From Cynocephalus volans (lineage: Eukaryota; Chordata; Mammalia; Dermoptera; Cynocephalidae), in the NCBI RefSeq assembly GCF_027409185.1, contig NC_084474.1:12331382-12395381 (forward strand): DNA of 64,000 bases. The letters are read 5' to 3'. Shown in pieces: positions 1 to 12,220 of the stretch. The position numbers and the translations under genes are program-made. Numbering within the stretch: the first letter of the stretch is position 1; the number at the start of each line of letters is the position of its first letter. The notes beneath the pieces were generated by a model. It was not told the DNA's origin. It searched no databases and saw nothing but the letters and a program-made list of their open reading frames with translations.

Positions 1-510
1 TTCCCAATGTTCATACCTTTTATTTCCCATTCTTATATTATTGCATTAGCTAGGACTTCAGTATAATGTTGAATAGGAGTGGTAAAAGGGGATATCTTTG
101 CTTTGCTCCTTAAGGGTAAAGCATTTAGTGCCATCCCTCATTTTCCTGGTGCCTTCTGCTTGATCTTTAGATGTTTTCTCTCATGCTCGTGTCTGGGCAG
201 CTCTGACCAGACTCTGTTTGCTGAGATACACTGTGGGAGGCCTCTCCTTGTTTTCCCCTCAGAGCTGAAGTCTGAAGCCTACAAAGCTTTTGTTTTACGC
301 CCTTTCATCTAACCTGAAGGCACAGGGGAGTGGGTGGGAGCACAGCAGAGGCCCAGGGTGGGCTTTGTGAGAAGGCCTGGGCTGCACCTAAACTCAGACA
401 AGCATCAGTGGAGCCTGCTCCATCTCGAGGAAGGACCTGAAGAGGTGCTTCTCCCATTTCTGCACCGTTCCTGCTGCCCACCAAACAGAAGGGAGCAAAG
501 ACAAGGATGA
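1..510. other. non-coding sequence, no gene seen
   Basis: No convincing exon, RNA gene or repeat was recognised. Short open frames on both strands lack any protein-like composition or splice context. Confidence 0.5.
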
Positions 511-524
511 CCACTTAGTTCACT

Positions 525-660
525 ATTTTTTTAATAGTTGTTGTTGTTGTTTGTTGCTGGGTTTTTTGTTTTTCTTTTGTGGCTGGCTGATATGTGGACA
601 CGAACTCTTTGACCTTGTTGTTATAACACTGTGCTCCAACCAACTGAGCCAACTGGCCAG
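525..660 (-). repeat. tRNA-Ile-derived SINE (CYN-like)
   Basis: Read on the minus strand, the element opens with a tRNA-like body resembling tRNA-Ile (the GTTGGTT A-box context and a TATAACA anticodon-loop region are visible). It ends in an A/C-rich tail, seen on the plus strand as T/G-rich sequence at 525-575. Imperfect 14-bp target-site duplications flank it at 511-524 and 661-674 (CCACTTAGTTCACT against CCACTTAGGTCACT), which shows L1-mediated insertion. The resemblance to the colugo CYN family is inferred from the tRNA-Ile ancestry. Confidence 0.75.
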
Positions 661-739
661 CCACTTAGGTCACTTTTATCCTGAGTTTTGGATAACAGCA
701 GCAAAGCCTTACCTAGGGGTGTCACATAAACATGCGGAT

Positions 740-915
740 TTAGTCACTTTAAAAATACTGACCTATTTTAACCCTTATAACATTCCTTTGAGGTAGGGGC
801 TATGTTCATCCTCACTTTACAGATGAGGAAACTGAGTCACAGAGAAGGTACGTGATGTGCCCAAAATCACACTAGAGGCAGAGGCAGTCTGGCTTCAACA
901 TCTGTGCTCTCAGAC
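740..915 (-). repeat. MIR-like ancient SINE
   Basis: The plus strand carries the reverse complement of the MIR core, including the TTTACAGATGAGGAAACTGA signature followed by a degraded 'cacagagaaggta...cccaaaatcacact' block. MIR is an old tRNA-derived SINE of mammals. The copy is diverged and no duplications remain. Confidence 0.8.
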
Positions 916-2229
916 ACTACTTCAGAGTGGGTTCCATTTTCTACAATTCTCTGCTGCACCTGCCACCTTCAGTGCGTGACGTGTTCCTCCCCCACCAGCT
1001 CTTCTCCTGGACATCAATGCAGATGCTCATATGGTGCAACTTCCACGCGGGGCGGTGGGGGGCCGGGGAGCAGTCCTGCCCCTCTACTCCAGGATCTTCT
1101 CTCTTCCCTTGTCCATCACTTTTTGAAGTCAGCGGCATCAGGTTTTCATTATTTGACTTCTGGTGGTAAATTTTGGGGGGTGGTAGTAGGGGAGGTTGAA
1201 GAGTCAGTGTTTGGGGTTTATTTTCACAATTTTTGAACTTTTTGTTAGATACCAAGTGACAGAGAGTCTATGATCCACTTTTACTCTGCCGTGTTTCCAA
1301 GAAGTTACAAAAAGAGTCATTTTAATACCTTTTGACTGACAGGGGTGTGCGTGGGATAAAATGGAAGCTCAAAGGAAGTTTCTAATCCTTCAAATTTGTT
1401 AGAGAAGGCTTACTACACAAGGTGACTCTTCAGTTGAGACTTAAAGGATATCAGGAATTAGGTACGTGAAGCTATGGTAGAAATAGTATTTGAAGGAGAT
1501 GTATAAGGCAGAGAGAATCTAGAAATAGCAGAGTGGAATGAGAAGAACCGCAGTTAATTCAGAGGTCCCACAGCCTAACTCTCAAGTAAGGAGATGAGGC
1601 CAGAAAGACACACAGAGGACACATGTCAAGATCAGCCTTGCACATCGCTCTAGGGAAGGTCTGGGCTGTGGGAAACCATTGAGGAGTTTTGATCAAGGGA
1701 CTTCAGATTTCATTTAGATACATCACACTGGATGTTGTATGAAAGAAGGATTTGCAAGGCACAAAGAAGAGGCAGAAAAACCAGTTAATAATCTGTTATA
1801 AATGAATGTGACTCATGAGGGTCTCCACTAAGACAGTTGTACAAAGTATGGAAAGGGATAAATCCAAGAAATATTTAGAAAGTAAAATATTTGACACTTG
1901 GTGACTAATTCAGGTGCAGGAGAAATCTGAATCAAGTTTGATCCCATTATTTCTAGTTTCTAATGTGTAAGTGGGTGGCAGGTGAAACCAGACCAAAAGC
2001 AGGGAATACAGATGATGGGCAAGTTTGGCAGCAGGTGGAGGGTGAATTAGTGAATTTGGTTTGAAAGATGTACAGTTTGAATTGCCTATAGAGTATGAGA
2101 CCACCAGGTGGAAATAGCCTCTGTTCATAAGTGATTTTTCTCTCAACATTTTTACATGCATACTTTTCTGGTATTTACCAAAAACTTCCTTATATGCATA
2201 ATGTATATATGTGTCTAATTTTTGTGCTA
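916..2229. other. non-coding sequence, no gene seen
   Basis: Unique-looking sequence with mixed composition, including a G-rich patch near 1040-1075. No supported exon or RNA was seen. The open frames across 904-1255 overlap on both strands and look like chance. Confidence 0.45.
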
Positions 2230-2390
2230 GATTAAAAACCTGATGATAGGAGATACAGTGTGTAATTTATTTTTACAAGCCTTGTAGTGCCTATCTAGCA
2301 CAAAGCCTTGCATGTAGTAGGTGCTTAATTCATGTAAAGAGTTTAAGAATGATGGACGATTGCATGCTCAGATGGATGAATGGACAAACG
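2230..2390 (+). repeat. L2/MIR 3'-end-like fragment
   Basis: Contains a degraded form of the common L2/MIR 3' motif (gcacaaagccttgcatgtag, then a 'taggtgcttaattcatg' stretch and 'gatgaatg'-like repeats). Strongly diverged, so the family assignment is approximate. Confidence 0.45.
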
Positions 2391-3264
2391 AACAGATGGC
2401 TTCAAGCAGTCTCTAGGGAAATAAGATAAAAGAAATATGAAAAATGAAACCCAAGTAATAGAATTCCAATCTGATAACATGAGTTGTTTTGTTTTGTTTG
2501 TTTAAATTTATAAGCTGAACATCTTGCAGAGAATTTACTTTTTCAAAGAAACCAAAAATTATGAAGCAACATAGATTTATGTTGCTCCTAGAGAACATTT
2601 ATACTTATAAACATATTAACTGCGATGCAGCATAATTAGCAGTGTTAATAGTACTGAAGGTGATTTCTATGGTAACTCAGGATATCAATTCTGTGCACAT
2701 TATTAATTCAAGAGATGATTTTTCAAACTGCAATTTCATAGCTTATAAAAATTAAAATACCCATCAGACAACTCAAATACCTCTACTGTGCAATTGGTAG
2801 CGAGGTTTCCAGGAAGAATTCACATTCAGTTCACTCTTGATGTTTTCTCTCTTGCACTTTACCTCCCAGCAGCTCCAGATCACACTCATGAAAAGCTCAT
2901 TTCCAGTATGAATACACATTTTACAATAATTATTACAGATATTATGTTTGACCTGACTCTTCTGCAGGAAATGAACTGCTCACCTTTTAGAATCAATAGC
3001 CATTTAATGCATCAGAAAGTCGATTAGCTAAATAGCAGCCTAATATCCTGATGCTACCCATCCATCTCTAAAAGGTAATTTATTCCCAATTGACTAGTGA
3101 AATGAGCCCTAAGGCTATCACTAAGTATTATTCACTGAGAGAATTAAATACAACTGTTGCTATTTAGAGTCAAAGGTAATATTTCAAATTAAATTATGTC
3201 CCCCCCTCCCAAAGTTCCTTACCATCTTCCAACACGACCACTTTTAAAATAACTTTGGCTTGAA
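2391..3264. other. AT-rich non-coding sequence
   Basis: No gene or recognisable repeat was seen. An open frame at 2788-3027 has no supporting context. Confidence 0.45.
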
Positions 3265-3412
3265 TTTTTTACACTTTTTGACCTTAAACAAGTTTCCTAA
3301 ATTCTCTGAGCCTATATTCTTATCAAGAAAATAATCTTACAAGGCTATTATTGTGTGTGTTAATGAGATAATATCTGCATAAGGACAGCATATAGAATCA
3401 ATAAATATTACC
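3265..3412 (+). repeat. MIR-like ancient SINE
   Basis: Follows the sense-strand MIR order: a 'gaccttaaacaagtttcctaa' region, then 'ctctgagcc', 'aatgagataatatctgcata' and a terminal 'aataaatatta'. Diverged by many substitutions, as expected for MIR. Confidence 0.7.
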
Positions 3413-4414
3413 TTGACAGACTGTGAGATTAAATCTATGATTACAGACAAATTTTTCTCAATGGAAGCTATGTCATTCCACTGCCAAATTTAGCTGATGT
3501 GATTTTCTGGTTTCCAATTTCCAGACAAAGTACAAACATGAAGTCCTCTAGCATCACTTAATTCTGGAAAGATCAACCAAAGTGCCTTTCCCAATATAGA
3601 CAGTCTATTTCCACCCCACACAGTCCTCCCCTCCCCTCAAAGTACACACATAAAAGAGTAGAGTCAGCTAATGGTCAGAAAAACTAAGAGTGAAAGACAT
3701 TGAAAGGGGTCAGAGAAAGGAAAGAATGTCTAATCTGCTCTGCTCAACTTCCTTGCAGATTTTAATGCTTTCGGTCACTACCCTTAGAATGTCCTTCTCC
3801 CTCAGCCTTATGCAGTGTTTTCTTTCTCCTACCTCTCTGCCTGAACCTATTCTATTTCATTATTCTTTAATATCCAGTCCTGGTAACCTGGTCTTATTGC
3901 ATTTTATAATAAACAATGTTATATACAGCTTTATCCTGAAAACATTTATCAAGCCGCTACTCTGGGCCAGACTGTGAGTTGATATTGTCCTGGCCCTGCA
4001 GAAGCTGCCAGTCAGAGGGAAGAGCCCCTATGCAAACAGATGACAATATGATCCAGACCGTGCTATTGGACAGGTAAAGGGGAACAGCCTGTACCCACTC
4101 ACTGCGGTACCGCTTACAGCCACATCCACGAACAGAAATACTCTTGGTGAAGCTGGTGGCTTGCCAGCTCCATAATTAATCCCACCTGCTCTCAGGCAGC
4201 TCTTTCTTCCTGAGCTCTGCCCTCCCCAATATCCTCACCTTTTCACCCCAGGCTGCTGCACTCGGTCTGTCAGCGGTTCCTCTTGGCTTTGATTACGGGC
4301 CCTGGACCACGCTGCTGCTTGCACGGTCAGGGCCTGTGCTCAGGCCAGTCGGGGTTCAGAGCTCTCTTTGCCTTCCCCACAGCCCCCTTACCACTTGTCC
4401 CCCTTCCTTTAGGG
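3413..4414. other. non-coding sequence, no gene seen
   Basis: No supported exon. Pyrimidine-rich patches at 3190-3230 and 3610-3640 and a moderately GC-rich stretch at 4180-4400 have no recognised identity. Confidence 0.45.
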
Positions 4415-5713
4415 CAGAGGTTATCAAAGGGTGGTCCACAAGCACTTTGGGGTCCCCAAGACCCTTTCAGGAGTCGGAAAGGCCCAGACTATTTTAATAA
4501 TAGTTAGACATTTTCCGCAGAGTTGACACTTGCACTAATGGTGCAAAAACAATGGTGGGAAAAATTGCTGGTGTTAGCATGAATCAGGGCCGTGGCACCA
4601 AACTGTACAGAGTTACAGAACTCATCACCAAAGTTTAAAGCCAGTTTCACTTATGCACTTCAATTAGTTGATGAAGCAGTACCCATTAGTAACTTTATTA
4701 AATCATGGCCTTCAAGCACACATCTTTGTAATATTCTGCATGATGAAGTAGGAAGCATGTATAAAATGCTCTGCTGATCATCTCAAAGAAAAACCAGGTG
4801 CAAATGAGTTGCCAGCTGTACTGACCACTTTTTTCATGGAACATCATTTTTACTTAAAGATTGCAAACCAATTGTGGTTATTCATTCAGAGTTGGGTATT
4901 TAAGAGACATTTTTTCTAAACTGAACCAAGCATGCTTGTCACTTCAAGGAAAACAAGTGACAATATTCATTGCCAATGTAAAATCTGAGCTTTCAATCCC
5001 CAAAGTTCTAAAATTTTAGAACTTCCCAATACAAAGATTTTTATGATGAGGTCAGTAGTAATATTTACAAATATAATTTTTCTATATCGTATAGTGCAAT
5101 GCATTGCCATTTGGAAGACTGGCATAACTCATTGAACCAATATTTTTCAAATACCCAATGCATGAAGGTACAAAAGCATGCAAGGGTTAAAGGTCTTCCC
5201 AAAGTGAGAAACAGAGTAGTTACAGAGTAACTAGTGTTACAGAGTATGAGAAGATGACTGATAGGGTTTTAGGCTTCTTCCTGAAACCAACTTTAAGAAT
5301 CCGTCACTGATTGAATTTGGTATAGTAAGTATCAAAGAAGAACGCCCACAATTATCTGAAAAATTATCTGAACTATTTATATTTGTGAGACTGGATTTCT
5401 TTCAACCAAAACAACATACTATAGCATATTAAATGCAGAAGCTGATAATGAGAATCCAGTTGCCTTCTGATTAAGCCAGACATTAAACAAATTAGCAAAA
5501 GAGTAACACAGTGCCACTCTTCTCAACTTTTTTGTTTGGGAAATTATAGCTATATTTCATAAAAATACCTTATTTATTTGTCAATTACTGTCATTTTTAA
5601 ATGGATTTAATAAATACATAGTTTTGATTTTTGATTTTCTTAGATTTAATTCCTAACATGGAAAATACAGATATAACCCCATAAATGAAAGCTCTATGCT
5701 TCCTCAACAATTC
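4415..5713 (+). mobile_element. hAT-Charlie DNA transposon relic
   Basis: The 5' end (cagaggttatcaaagggtgg, then 'ggtccccaagacccttt') matches the typical hAT-Charlie terminal sequence. The interior aligns in order with a Charlie/ZBED-type transposase body: 'ttcatggaacatcatttttac' near 4836, 'cttcaaggaaaacaagtgac' near 4942 and 'tcaaccaaaacaacatacta' near 5401. Stops and indels in all frames show it is dead. The 3' terminal inverted repeat is missing: sequence identity stops where L1-A begins at about 5718 and does not resume after L1-A. DNA transposons of this group have long been inactive in most mammals. Confidence 0.75.
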
Positions 5714-5717
5714 TTAG

Positions 5718-6964
5718 TTCCGGTCAAGATGGCGGAATAGGCGGTCCCTGGCGTCACTCTCTCCCACAAATCAACTGATTAAAACTATAAAAACATAACA
5801 ACAGATGCATATGGAACGGGGAGACGTTCAGCCGAGGAGGCAGAGGCTCCACGGAGACCACATGCCCTGCGGGGCCGCCGCGGCACGAACTGGCAGATAG
5901 GCTTCACTGCTGCTGCCCGGCTCCATTCCCAGCCCAGCCCAGTGCGCTCAGAGCGGAGAGACGTCGGGCAAGGGAGGCGGAGACTCGGCAGAAATCACAA
6001 ACCCTGCGGAGCTGCCACTGTGAGATCCAGCATCCCAGCCCAGTGTGCACAGAGCTGGGAGACGTCCGGCTAGGGAGGTGGAGACTTGGCAGAAATCACA
6101 AACCCTGCGGGCCGCCACTGCGAGATCCAGCAGGTAGGCTTTACTGCAGCCACCTGGCTCCATTCCCAGCCCAGCCCAGTGCGCACAGAGGGGGGAGACG
6201 TCCGGCTACGGAAGCGGAGACTCGGCAGAAAACACAAACCCTGCGGGGCCACCACTGTGAGATCCAGCAGGTAGGCTTCACTGCTGCAACCCGGCTCCAT
6301 TCCCAGCCCAGCCCAGTGTGCACAGAGCTGGGAGACGTTTGGCTAGGGAGGCGGAGACTCGGCAGAAAACACACACCCTGCGGGGCCACCACTGTGAGAT
6401 CCAGCAGGTAGGCTTCACTGCTGCAACCCGGCTCCATTCCCAGCCCTGCCCAGTGTGCACAGAGCTGGGAGACGTCCAGCGAGGGAGGAAGAGACTCGGC
6501 AGAAAACACACACCCTATAGGGCCACCACGACGTGATCCAGCAGGAAGGCTTCATTTCCACCACCCGGCTCCATCCCAAGCCTGGCCTAGCACTCACAGA
6601 ACAGGGAGACATCCTGTAGGGGAACGGGAAGCTCTCCAGAGCCAACACGCTCTGCGGCGCCTCGGTGCATCCCAGGAGCCCGGGCCAGAGCTCAAGAAAC
6701 AGGGAGAAGTTGGGCACAGAAGCACAAGCTCAGCAGAGACCACACACCCTGCGGTACTGCCGCGTGATCCAGCAGCCCAGCAGAGTTCAAGCTGACTAGA
6801 GAGGTGGCTCCCTGGAGTGGCCCAAGACCCGAGGCAACCACACACACAAGACACTAGAGGCCAACTGAGCAGTCACGGCGGGAGCCATACCAAATTGGCA
6901 ACCACAGCAACATCCTAGTTAGTCATTAGTCTCAAACCGGTGGACTGTGAAACCCCCTGCCACA
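5718..6964 (+). promoter_or_regulatory. L1-A 5' UTR, monomer-type promoter
   Basis: Begins with CAAGATGGCGG at 5725-5735, a YY1-like site that in L1 positions transcription initiation at the element's first base. A tandem array follows whose phase can be tracked on the 'gagacgt' block: anchors at 5961, 6062, 6198, 6335, 6472 and 6609 (intervals 101, 136, 137, 137, 137). A more degenerate unit lies near 6707. The final ~150 bp before ORF1 are shared with L1-B and L1-D. Promoter activity is inferred from position, as with mouse L1 monomers. Confidence 0.75.
5850..6720 (+). repeat. ~137-bp tandem monomers
   Basis: About five to six head-to-tail copies of a ~137-bp GC-rich unit lie inside the L1-A 5' UTR. 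Each unit contains 'gtgcacagagctgggagacg', 'gaggcggagactcggcagaa', 'ccctgcggggccaccactg' and 'gatccagcaggtaggcttca'. The first unit has an internal deletion (101 bp) and the last ones are diverged. Confidence 0.85.
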
Positions 6965-7945
6965 ATGAATAAACACCAAAAAAAAGACACCAGAAATACA
7001 AAAAATCAAGAAAGTACACCACCAAAAGTGAATAAATCTCATACTCTAGATCCTATAGAACAAGAAGCCCTTGAAATGACTGACAAGGAATTTCGAGTGA
7101 TAATTCTAAGGAAACTGAATGAGATACGAGAAAACTAAGCTAGACATCATGATGAAATGAGGAAAAGTATACAGGATCTGAAAGAGGAAATATACAAGGA
7201 AATCAATGTCCTGAAAAAAAATGTAGCAGAACTTGCTGAACTGAAGAAGTTATTCAGCGAAATAAAAAACACAACGGAGAGTTTAACCAGCAGGCTTGTC
7301 GAAGTTGAAGAGAGAACCTCTGAACTTGAAGATGGGCTGTTTGAAATAACACAAGCAGACAAAAAGAAAGAAAAAAGAATCAAGGACATGGAAGAAAATC
7401 TGAGAGAGATATCAGACAACCTCAAGCGCTCAAATATCCGAGTCATGGGTATTCCAGAAGGGGAGGAAAATGGAGATTCCATTGAAAACATATTCAACAA
7501 AATAGTGGCAGAAAACTTCCCAGGTATAGGAAAAATCACAGATCTTCAGATCCAGGAAGCTCAACGATCTCCAAACGTATTCAACCCAAAAAGGCCTTCT
7601 CCAAGACATGTCATAGTCAAGTTGGCAAAACTCAGAGACAAAGAGAGAATCTTAAAAGCTGCAAGAGAGAAGCGTCAAATCACCTATAAGGGAGCCCCAA
7701 TCAGGCTAACATCAGACTTTTCATCACAAACCCTAAAAGCTAGAAAGGAATGGGATGATATTTTCAAAATACTAAAAGACAAAGATTGCCAGCCAAGAAT
7801 ACTCTACCCTGCAAGGCTATGCTTCCGAAATGAGGGGCAAATAGTATATTTCTCAGACAAACAAAACCTGTGGGAGTTCACTACCACATGACCACCCTTA
7901 CAAGAAATTCTCAAGGGAGTACTGGGTTTGGTTCCTGAAAAATAA
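6965..7945 (+). pseudogene. L1-A ORF1 (broken)
   Basis: Aligned with the intact L1-B ORF1, this frame encodes the L1 nucleic-acid chaperone: N-terminal region, coiled coil, RRM-like core (IRVMGIPEGEENGD) and C-terminal domain. It is interrupted by TAA at 7136-7138 (TCA in L1-D) and by TGA at 7889-7891 (AGA in L1-B, CGA in L1-D). The long surviving frame starts after the first stop at 7157. A functional RNA-binding trimer is not expected. Start chosen at ATG 6965, the position matching L1-B. Confidence 0.9.
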
Positions 7946-8133
7946 CAACCACTGCCATTAAAACCCAAGAAAAATCAAAACCCACTAGTATAATAAAAAT
8001 GGCATTCATGAAGAGAAAACAAACAAACAAAAAACGCTATCTACAACCTAAGGAACCAACAAACACAAAAAACAAACAGTAAATCAGAGAGCAAGGAACA
8101 AAAGACACCTAAGACAACCAAACAACGAATAAA

Positions 8134-11100
8134 GTGCTAGGAATAAATCAAAACCTTTCAATAACAACTCTTAATGTAAAAGGTTTAAATTCCCCAATCA
8201 AAAGACACAGATTGGCAGACTGGATTAAAAAGGAGGAAGCAACTATATGCTGCCTACAAGAGACCCACCTCACCCATAAAGATTCACACAGACTAAGAGT
8301 GAAAGGATGGAAAAAGATTTACCATGCAAGCAGAAAAGAAAAACGAGCTGGAGTAGCTATTCCTATATCTAACAAAATACACTTTAAACTACAAACCATA
8401 AAAAGAGACAATGAGGGACACTACATAATGATAAAAGGACTGATGCATCAAGAAGACATAACAATGATAAATATATATGCACCCAATGTCGGAGCAGCCA
8501 AATTTATAAAACAAACTCTATTAGACCTAAAGAAGGAAATACTCACTAATACCATAATAGCAGGGGACCTGAACACCCCACTGTCAATATGGGACAGATC
8601 ATCTAGGCAAAGAATCAGCAGAGAAACACAAGATCTAAACAATACCCTAGACCAATTGGACTTGGCAGATATCTACAGAACATTCCATCCAACAACCTCA
8701 GAATATTCATTCTTCTCATCAGCACAAGGATCATTCTCCACGATAGATCACATATTAGGTCACAAATCAAGTCTCAACAAATTCAAAAAAATTGGAATTA
8801 TCCCATGTATTTTCTCAGACCACAATGGATTAAAACTAGAAATCAATAACAAACAAAACTCTGGAAACTATACAAACACATGGAAATTAAACAGCATTCT
8901 ACTTAATGACATATGGGTCCAAGAAGAAATCAAGCAGGAAATCAAAAAATTTATTGAAACTAATGAAAATAATGATACATCATACCAAAACCTGTGGGAT
9001 ACTGCAAAAGCAGTATTGAGGGGAAAATTTATTGCATTAAATGCTCACCTCAGAAGAATGGAAAGATGGCAAGTGAACAACCTAACACTTCACCTTAAAG
9101 AACTAGAAAAACAGGAACAATCTAAACCTAAAGTTAGCAGAGAGAAAGAAATGATTAAGATCAGAGCAGAACTTAATGAAATTGAAACCCAAAAAACAAT
9201 ACAAAAGATCAATGAATCAAAAAGTTGGTTTTTTGAAAAGATAAATAAAATTGACAAACCATTAGCATGGCTAACAAAAAAAAGAAGAGAGAAGATCCAA
9301 ATAACAAAAATTAGAAATGAAAAAGGCGATATTACAACTGATTCATCTGAAATACAAGGAATCATTCGAGACTACTATAAACAACTATACGCCAACAAAT
9401 TTGAAAATCTGGAGGAAATGGATAAATTTCTGGACACACACAAGCTCCCAAAACTGAGCCAAAAAGACGTAGAAAATTTGAACAGACCTATAACAATAAA
9501 GGAGATTGAAGCTGTTATCAGAAGGCTCCCAACAAAGAAAAGCCCAGGACCAGATGGATTCACAGCAGAATTTTACCAAACATTCAAACAGGAATTGACA
9601 CCGATTCTTTACAAACTATTCCAAAAGACTGAAACAGAAGCAAATCTCCCAAACTCATTCTATGAAGCAAACATCATCCTGATAGGAAAACCAGGTAAAG
9701 ATATAACCAAAAAAGAAAACTACAGGCTGATATCCTTGATGAATATAGATGCAAAAATCCTCACTAAAATACTAGCAAACAGAATACAGCAACACATACG
9801 TAAAATTATTCACCACGATCAAGTGGGATTCATCCCAGGGATGCAAGGTTGGTTCAACATACACAAATCAATAAATGTGATACACCATATTAATAAACTC
9901 AAACACAAGGACCATATGATCATATCTATAGATGCTGAAAAAGCATTTGATAAAGTTCAGCACTCATTCATGAGAAAGACCCTCTATAAGTTAGGTATAG
10001 AGGGAAAGTATCTCAACATAGTTAAAGCCATATATGACAAACCCACTGCCAATATCATCCTGAATGGGGAAAAGCTGAAAGCTTTTCCTTTAAGAACAGG
10101 AACTAGACAAGGATGCCCACTCTCACCACTCCTATTCAACATAGTGTTGGAAGTACTAGCCAGAGCAATCAGAGAAGAGAAGGAAATAAAGGGCATCCAG
10201 ATTGGAAAAGATGAAGTCAAACTGTCCCTGTTTGCAGATGACATGATCCTATATATCGAACAGCCTAAAACCTCTACAAAAAAACTGTTGGAATTGATAA
10301 ATGATTTCAGCACAGTAGCAGGATACAAAATCAACACACCAAAATCAGCAGCATTTCTTTTCTCCAATAGTGAACATGCAGAAAGAGAAATCAAGAAAGC
10401 CTGCCCATTTACAATAGCCACCAAAAAGTAAAATACTTAGGAATTGAGTTAACCAAGGAGGTGAAAAATCTCTATAATGAGAACTACAAACCACTGCTGA
10501 GAGATATTAGAGAGGATACAAGAAGATGGAAAGATATCCCATGCTCTTGGATTGGAAGAATCAACATAGTGAAAATGTCCATACTACCCAAAGTGATATA
10601 CAAATTCAATGCAATCCCCATCAAAATTCCAAAGACATTTTTCTCAGAAATGGAAAGAACTATCCAGACATTTATATGGAATAATAAAAGACCATGCATA
10701 GCCAAAGCAATGCTGAGCAAAAAAAAATAAAGCTAGAGGCATAACACTACCTGACTTTAAGCTATACTACAAAGCTATAATAACCAAAACAGTATGGTAC
10801 TGGCATAAAAACAGACACATTGATCAATGGAATAGAATAGAGAATCCAGAAACCAACCCACACACTTACTGCCATCTGATCTTTGACAAAGGCACCAAGC
10901 CTATTCACTGGGGAAGGGACTGCCTCTTCAGCAAATGGTGCTGGGATAACTGGATATCCATATGCAGGAGAATGAAACTAGATCCATACCTCTCACCGTA
11001 TACTAAAATCAACTCAAAATGGATTAAGGATTTAAATATACACCCTGAAACAATAAAACTTCTTAAAGAAAACATAGGAGAAACACTTCAGGAAATAGGA

Positions 11101-11961
11101 CTGGGCACAGACTTCATGAATACGACCCCAAGAGCACGGGCAACCAAAGGAAAAATAAACAATTGGGATTATATCAAACTAAAAAGCTTCTGCACAGCAA
11201 AAGAAACAATTAACTGAGTTAAAAGACAACCAACAGAGTGGGAGAAAATATTTGCAAAATATACATCTGACAAAGGATTAATATCCAGAATATATAAGGA
11301 ACTCAAACAACTTTACAAGAAAAAAACAAGCAACCCAATTAAAAAATGGGCAAAAGAGCTAAGTAGGCATTTCTCTAAGGAAGATATACAAATGGCCAAC
11401 AGACATATGAAAAAATGCTCAACATCACTCAGCATCCAGGAAATGCAAATCAAAATCACACTGAGATACCATCTCACCCCAGTTAGGATGGCTAAAATCC
11501 AAAAGGCTCTGAACAATAAATGCTGGCGAGGTTGTGGAGAAAAAGGAACTCTCATTCATTGTTGGTGGGACTGAAAAATGGTGCAGCCTCTATGGAAAAT
11601 GGTATGGAGGTTCCTCAAACAATTGCAGATAGATCTACCATATGACCCAGCTATCCCACTGTTGGGAATATACCCAGAGGAATGGAAATCATCAAGTCGA
11701 AGGTATACCTGTTCCCCAATGTTCATCGCAGCACTCTTTACAATAGCCAAGAGTTGGAACCAGCCCAAATGCCCATCATCAGATGAGTGGATACGGAAAA
11801 TGTGGTACATCTACACAATGGAATACTACTCAGCTATAAAAACGAATGAAATACTGCCATTTGCAACAACATGGATGGACCTTGAGAGAATTATATTAAG
11901 TGAAACAAGTCAGGCACAGAAAGAGAAATACCACATGTTCTCACTTATTGGTGGGAGCTAA
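8134..11961 (+). pseudogene. L1-A ORF2 (broken)
   Basis: Endonuclease-reverse transcriptase frame homologous to the 1275-aa L1-B ORF2. The usual ATG is GTG here. The frame is open for 765 codons and retains the endonuclease motifs and the FADD polymerase box, then a 1-bp loss near 10425 (six bases against seven in an A run) shifts it. A 1-bp gain near 10725 (nine A's against eight) restores the original frame. TGA codons at 11215-11217 and 11572-11574 then interrupt the C-terminal region, the second just after the first part of the Cys motif. The element cannot encode full-length ORF2p. Confidence 0.92.
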
Positions 11962-11978
11962 AAATAAATAAATAAATT

Positions 11979-12167
11979 CACACACACAAAAACCGGGGGG
12001 GCGGGGGGAGAAGACATAACAACTACAATTCCTTGAAGTTGATACGACTAGCAAACAGAAAGGACATTGTTGGGGGGGAGGGAGGAGAGGGAGGAGGGAG
12101 GGAGGTTTTGGTAAGGGGCAACAATAATCAACCACAATGTATATCGACAAAATAAAATTAAAAAAAA
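11979..12167 (+). other. L1-A 3' UTR with short CA run and G-rich tract
   Basis: Begins just after the ORF2 stop. It has a short CA run (~4.5 units), G runs at 11993-12009 and a polypurine tract at 12070-12105 dominated by ggga/gggagg repeats. It ends with the subfamily's 'atgtatatcgacaaaataaa' block and a short A tract. G-rich 3' UTR tracts are a general L1 feature. Confidence 0.8.
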
Positions 12168-12220
12168 CCCAACACACTGTATCCCACAAAGCTAAATATA
12201 AATAAAATTGAATTAAAAAA

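Larger units (their letters stand above)
5718..12167 (+). mobile_element. L1-A, full-length but disabled LINE-1
   Basis: The element runs from a YY1-like 5' end through a monomeric 5' UTR, ORF1 (6965-7945), a 188-bp spacer, ORF2 (8134-11961), a CA/G-rich 3' UTR and a short A-rich tail. Its coding body is very close to L1-B at 17.9-24.6 kb. ORF1 carries two nonsense codons. ORF2 has a GTG in place of the start ATG, a 1-bp loss and a 1-bp gain, and two stops. No flanking target-site duplication was found. Its left flank is the hAT relic, which does not continue on the right, so a target-site deletion is possible. About 50 nt of non-L1 sequence ending in a second AATAAA and A-rich tract (12168-12220) follow the first A tract. 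Confidence 0.93.

Noticed and set aside
5850..6720. CRISPR-like spaced repeats
   Set aside because: The whole ~137-bp unit is repeated with no unique spacers, it lies in an L1 promoter, and the DNA is mammalian.
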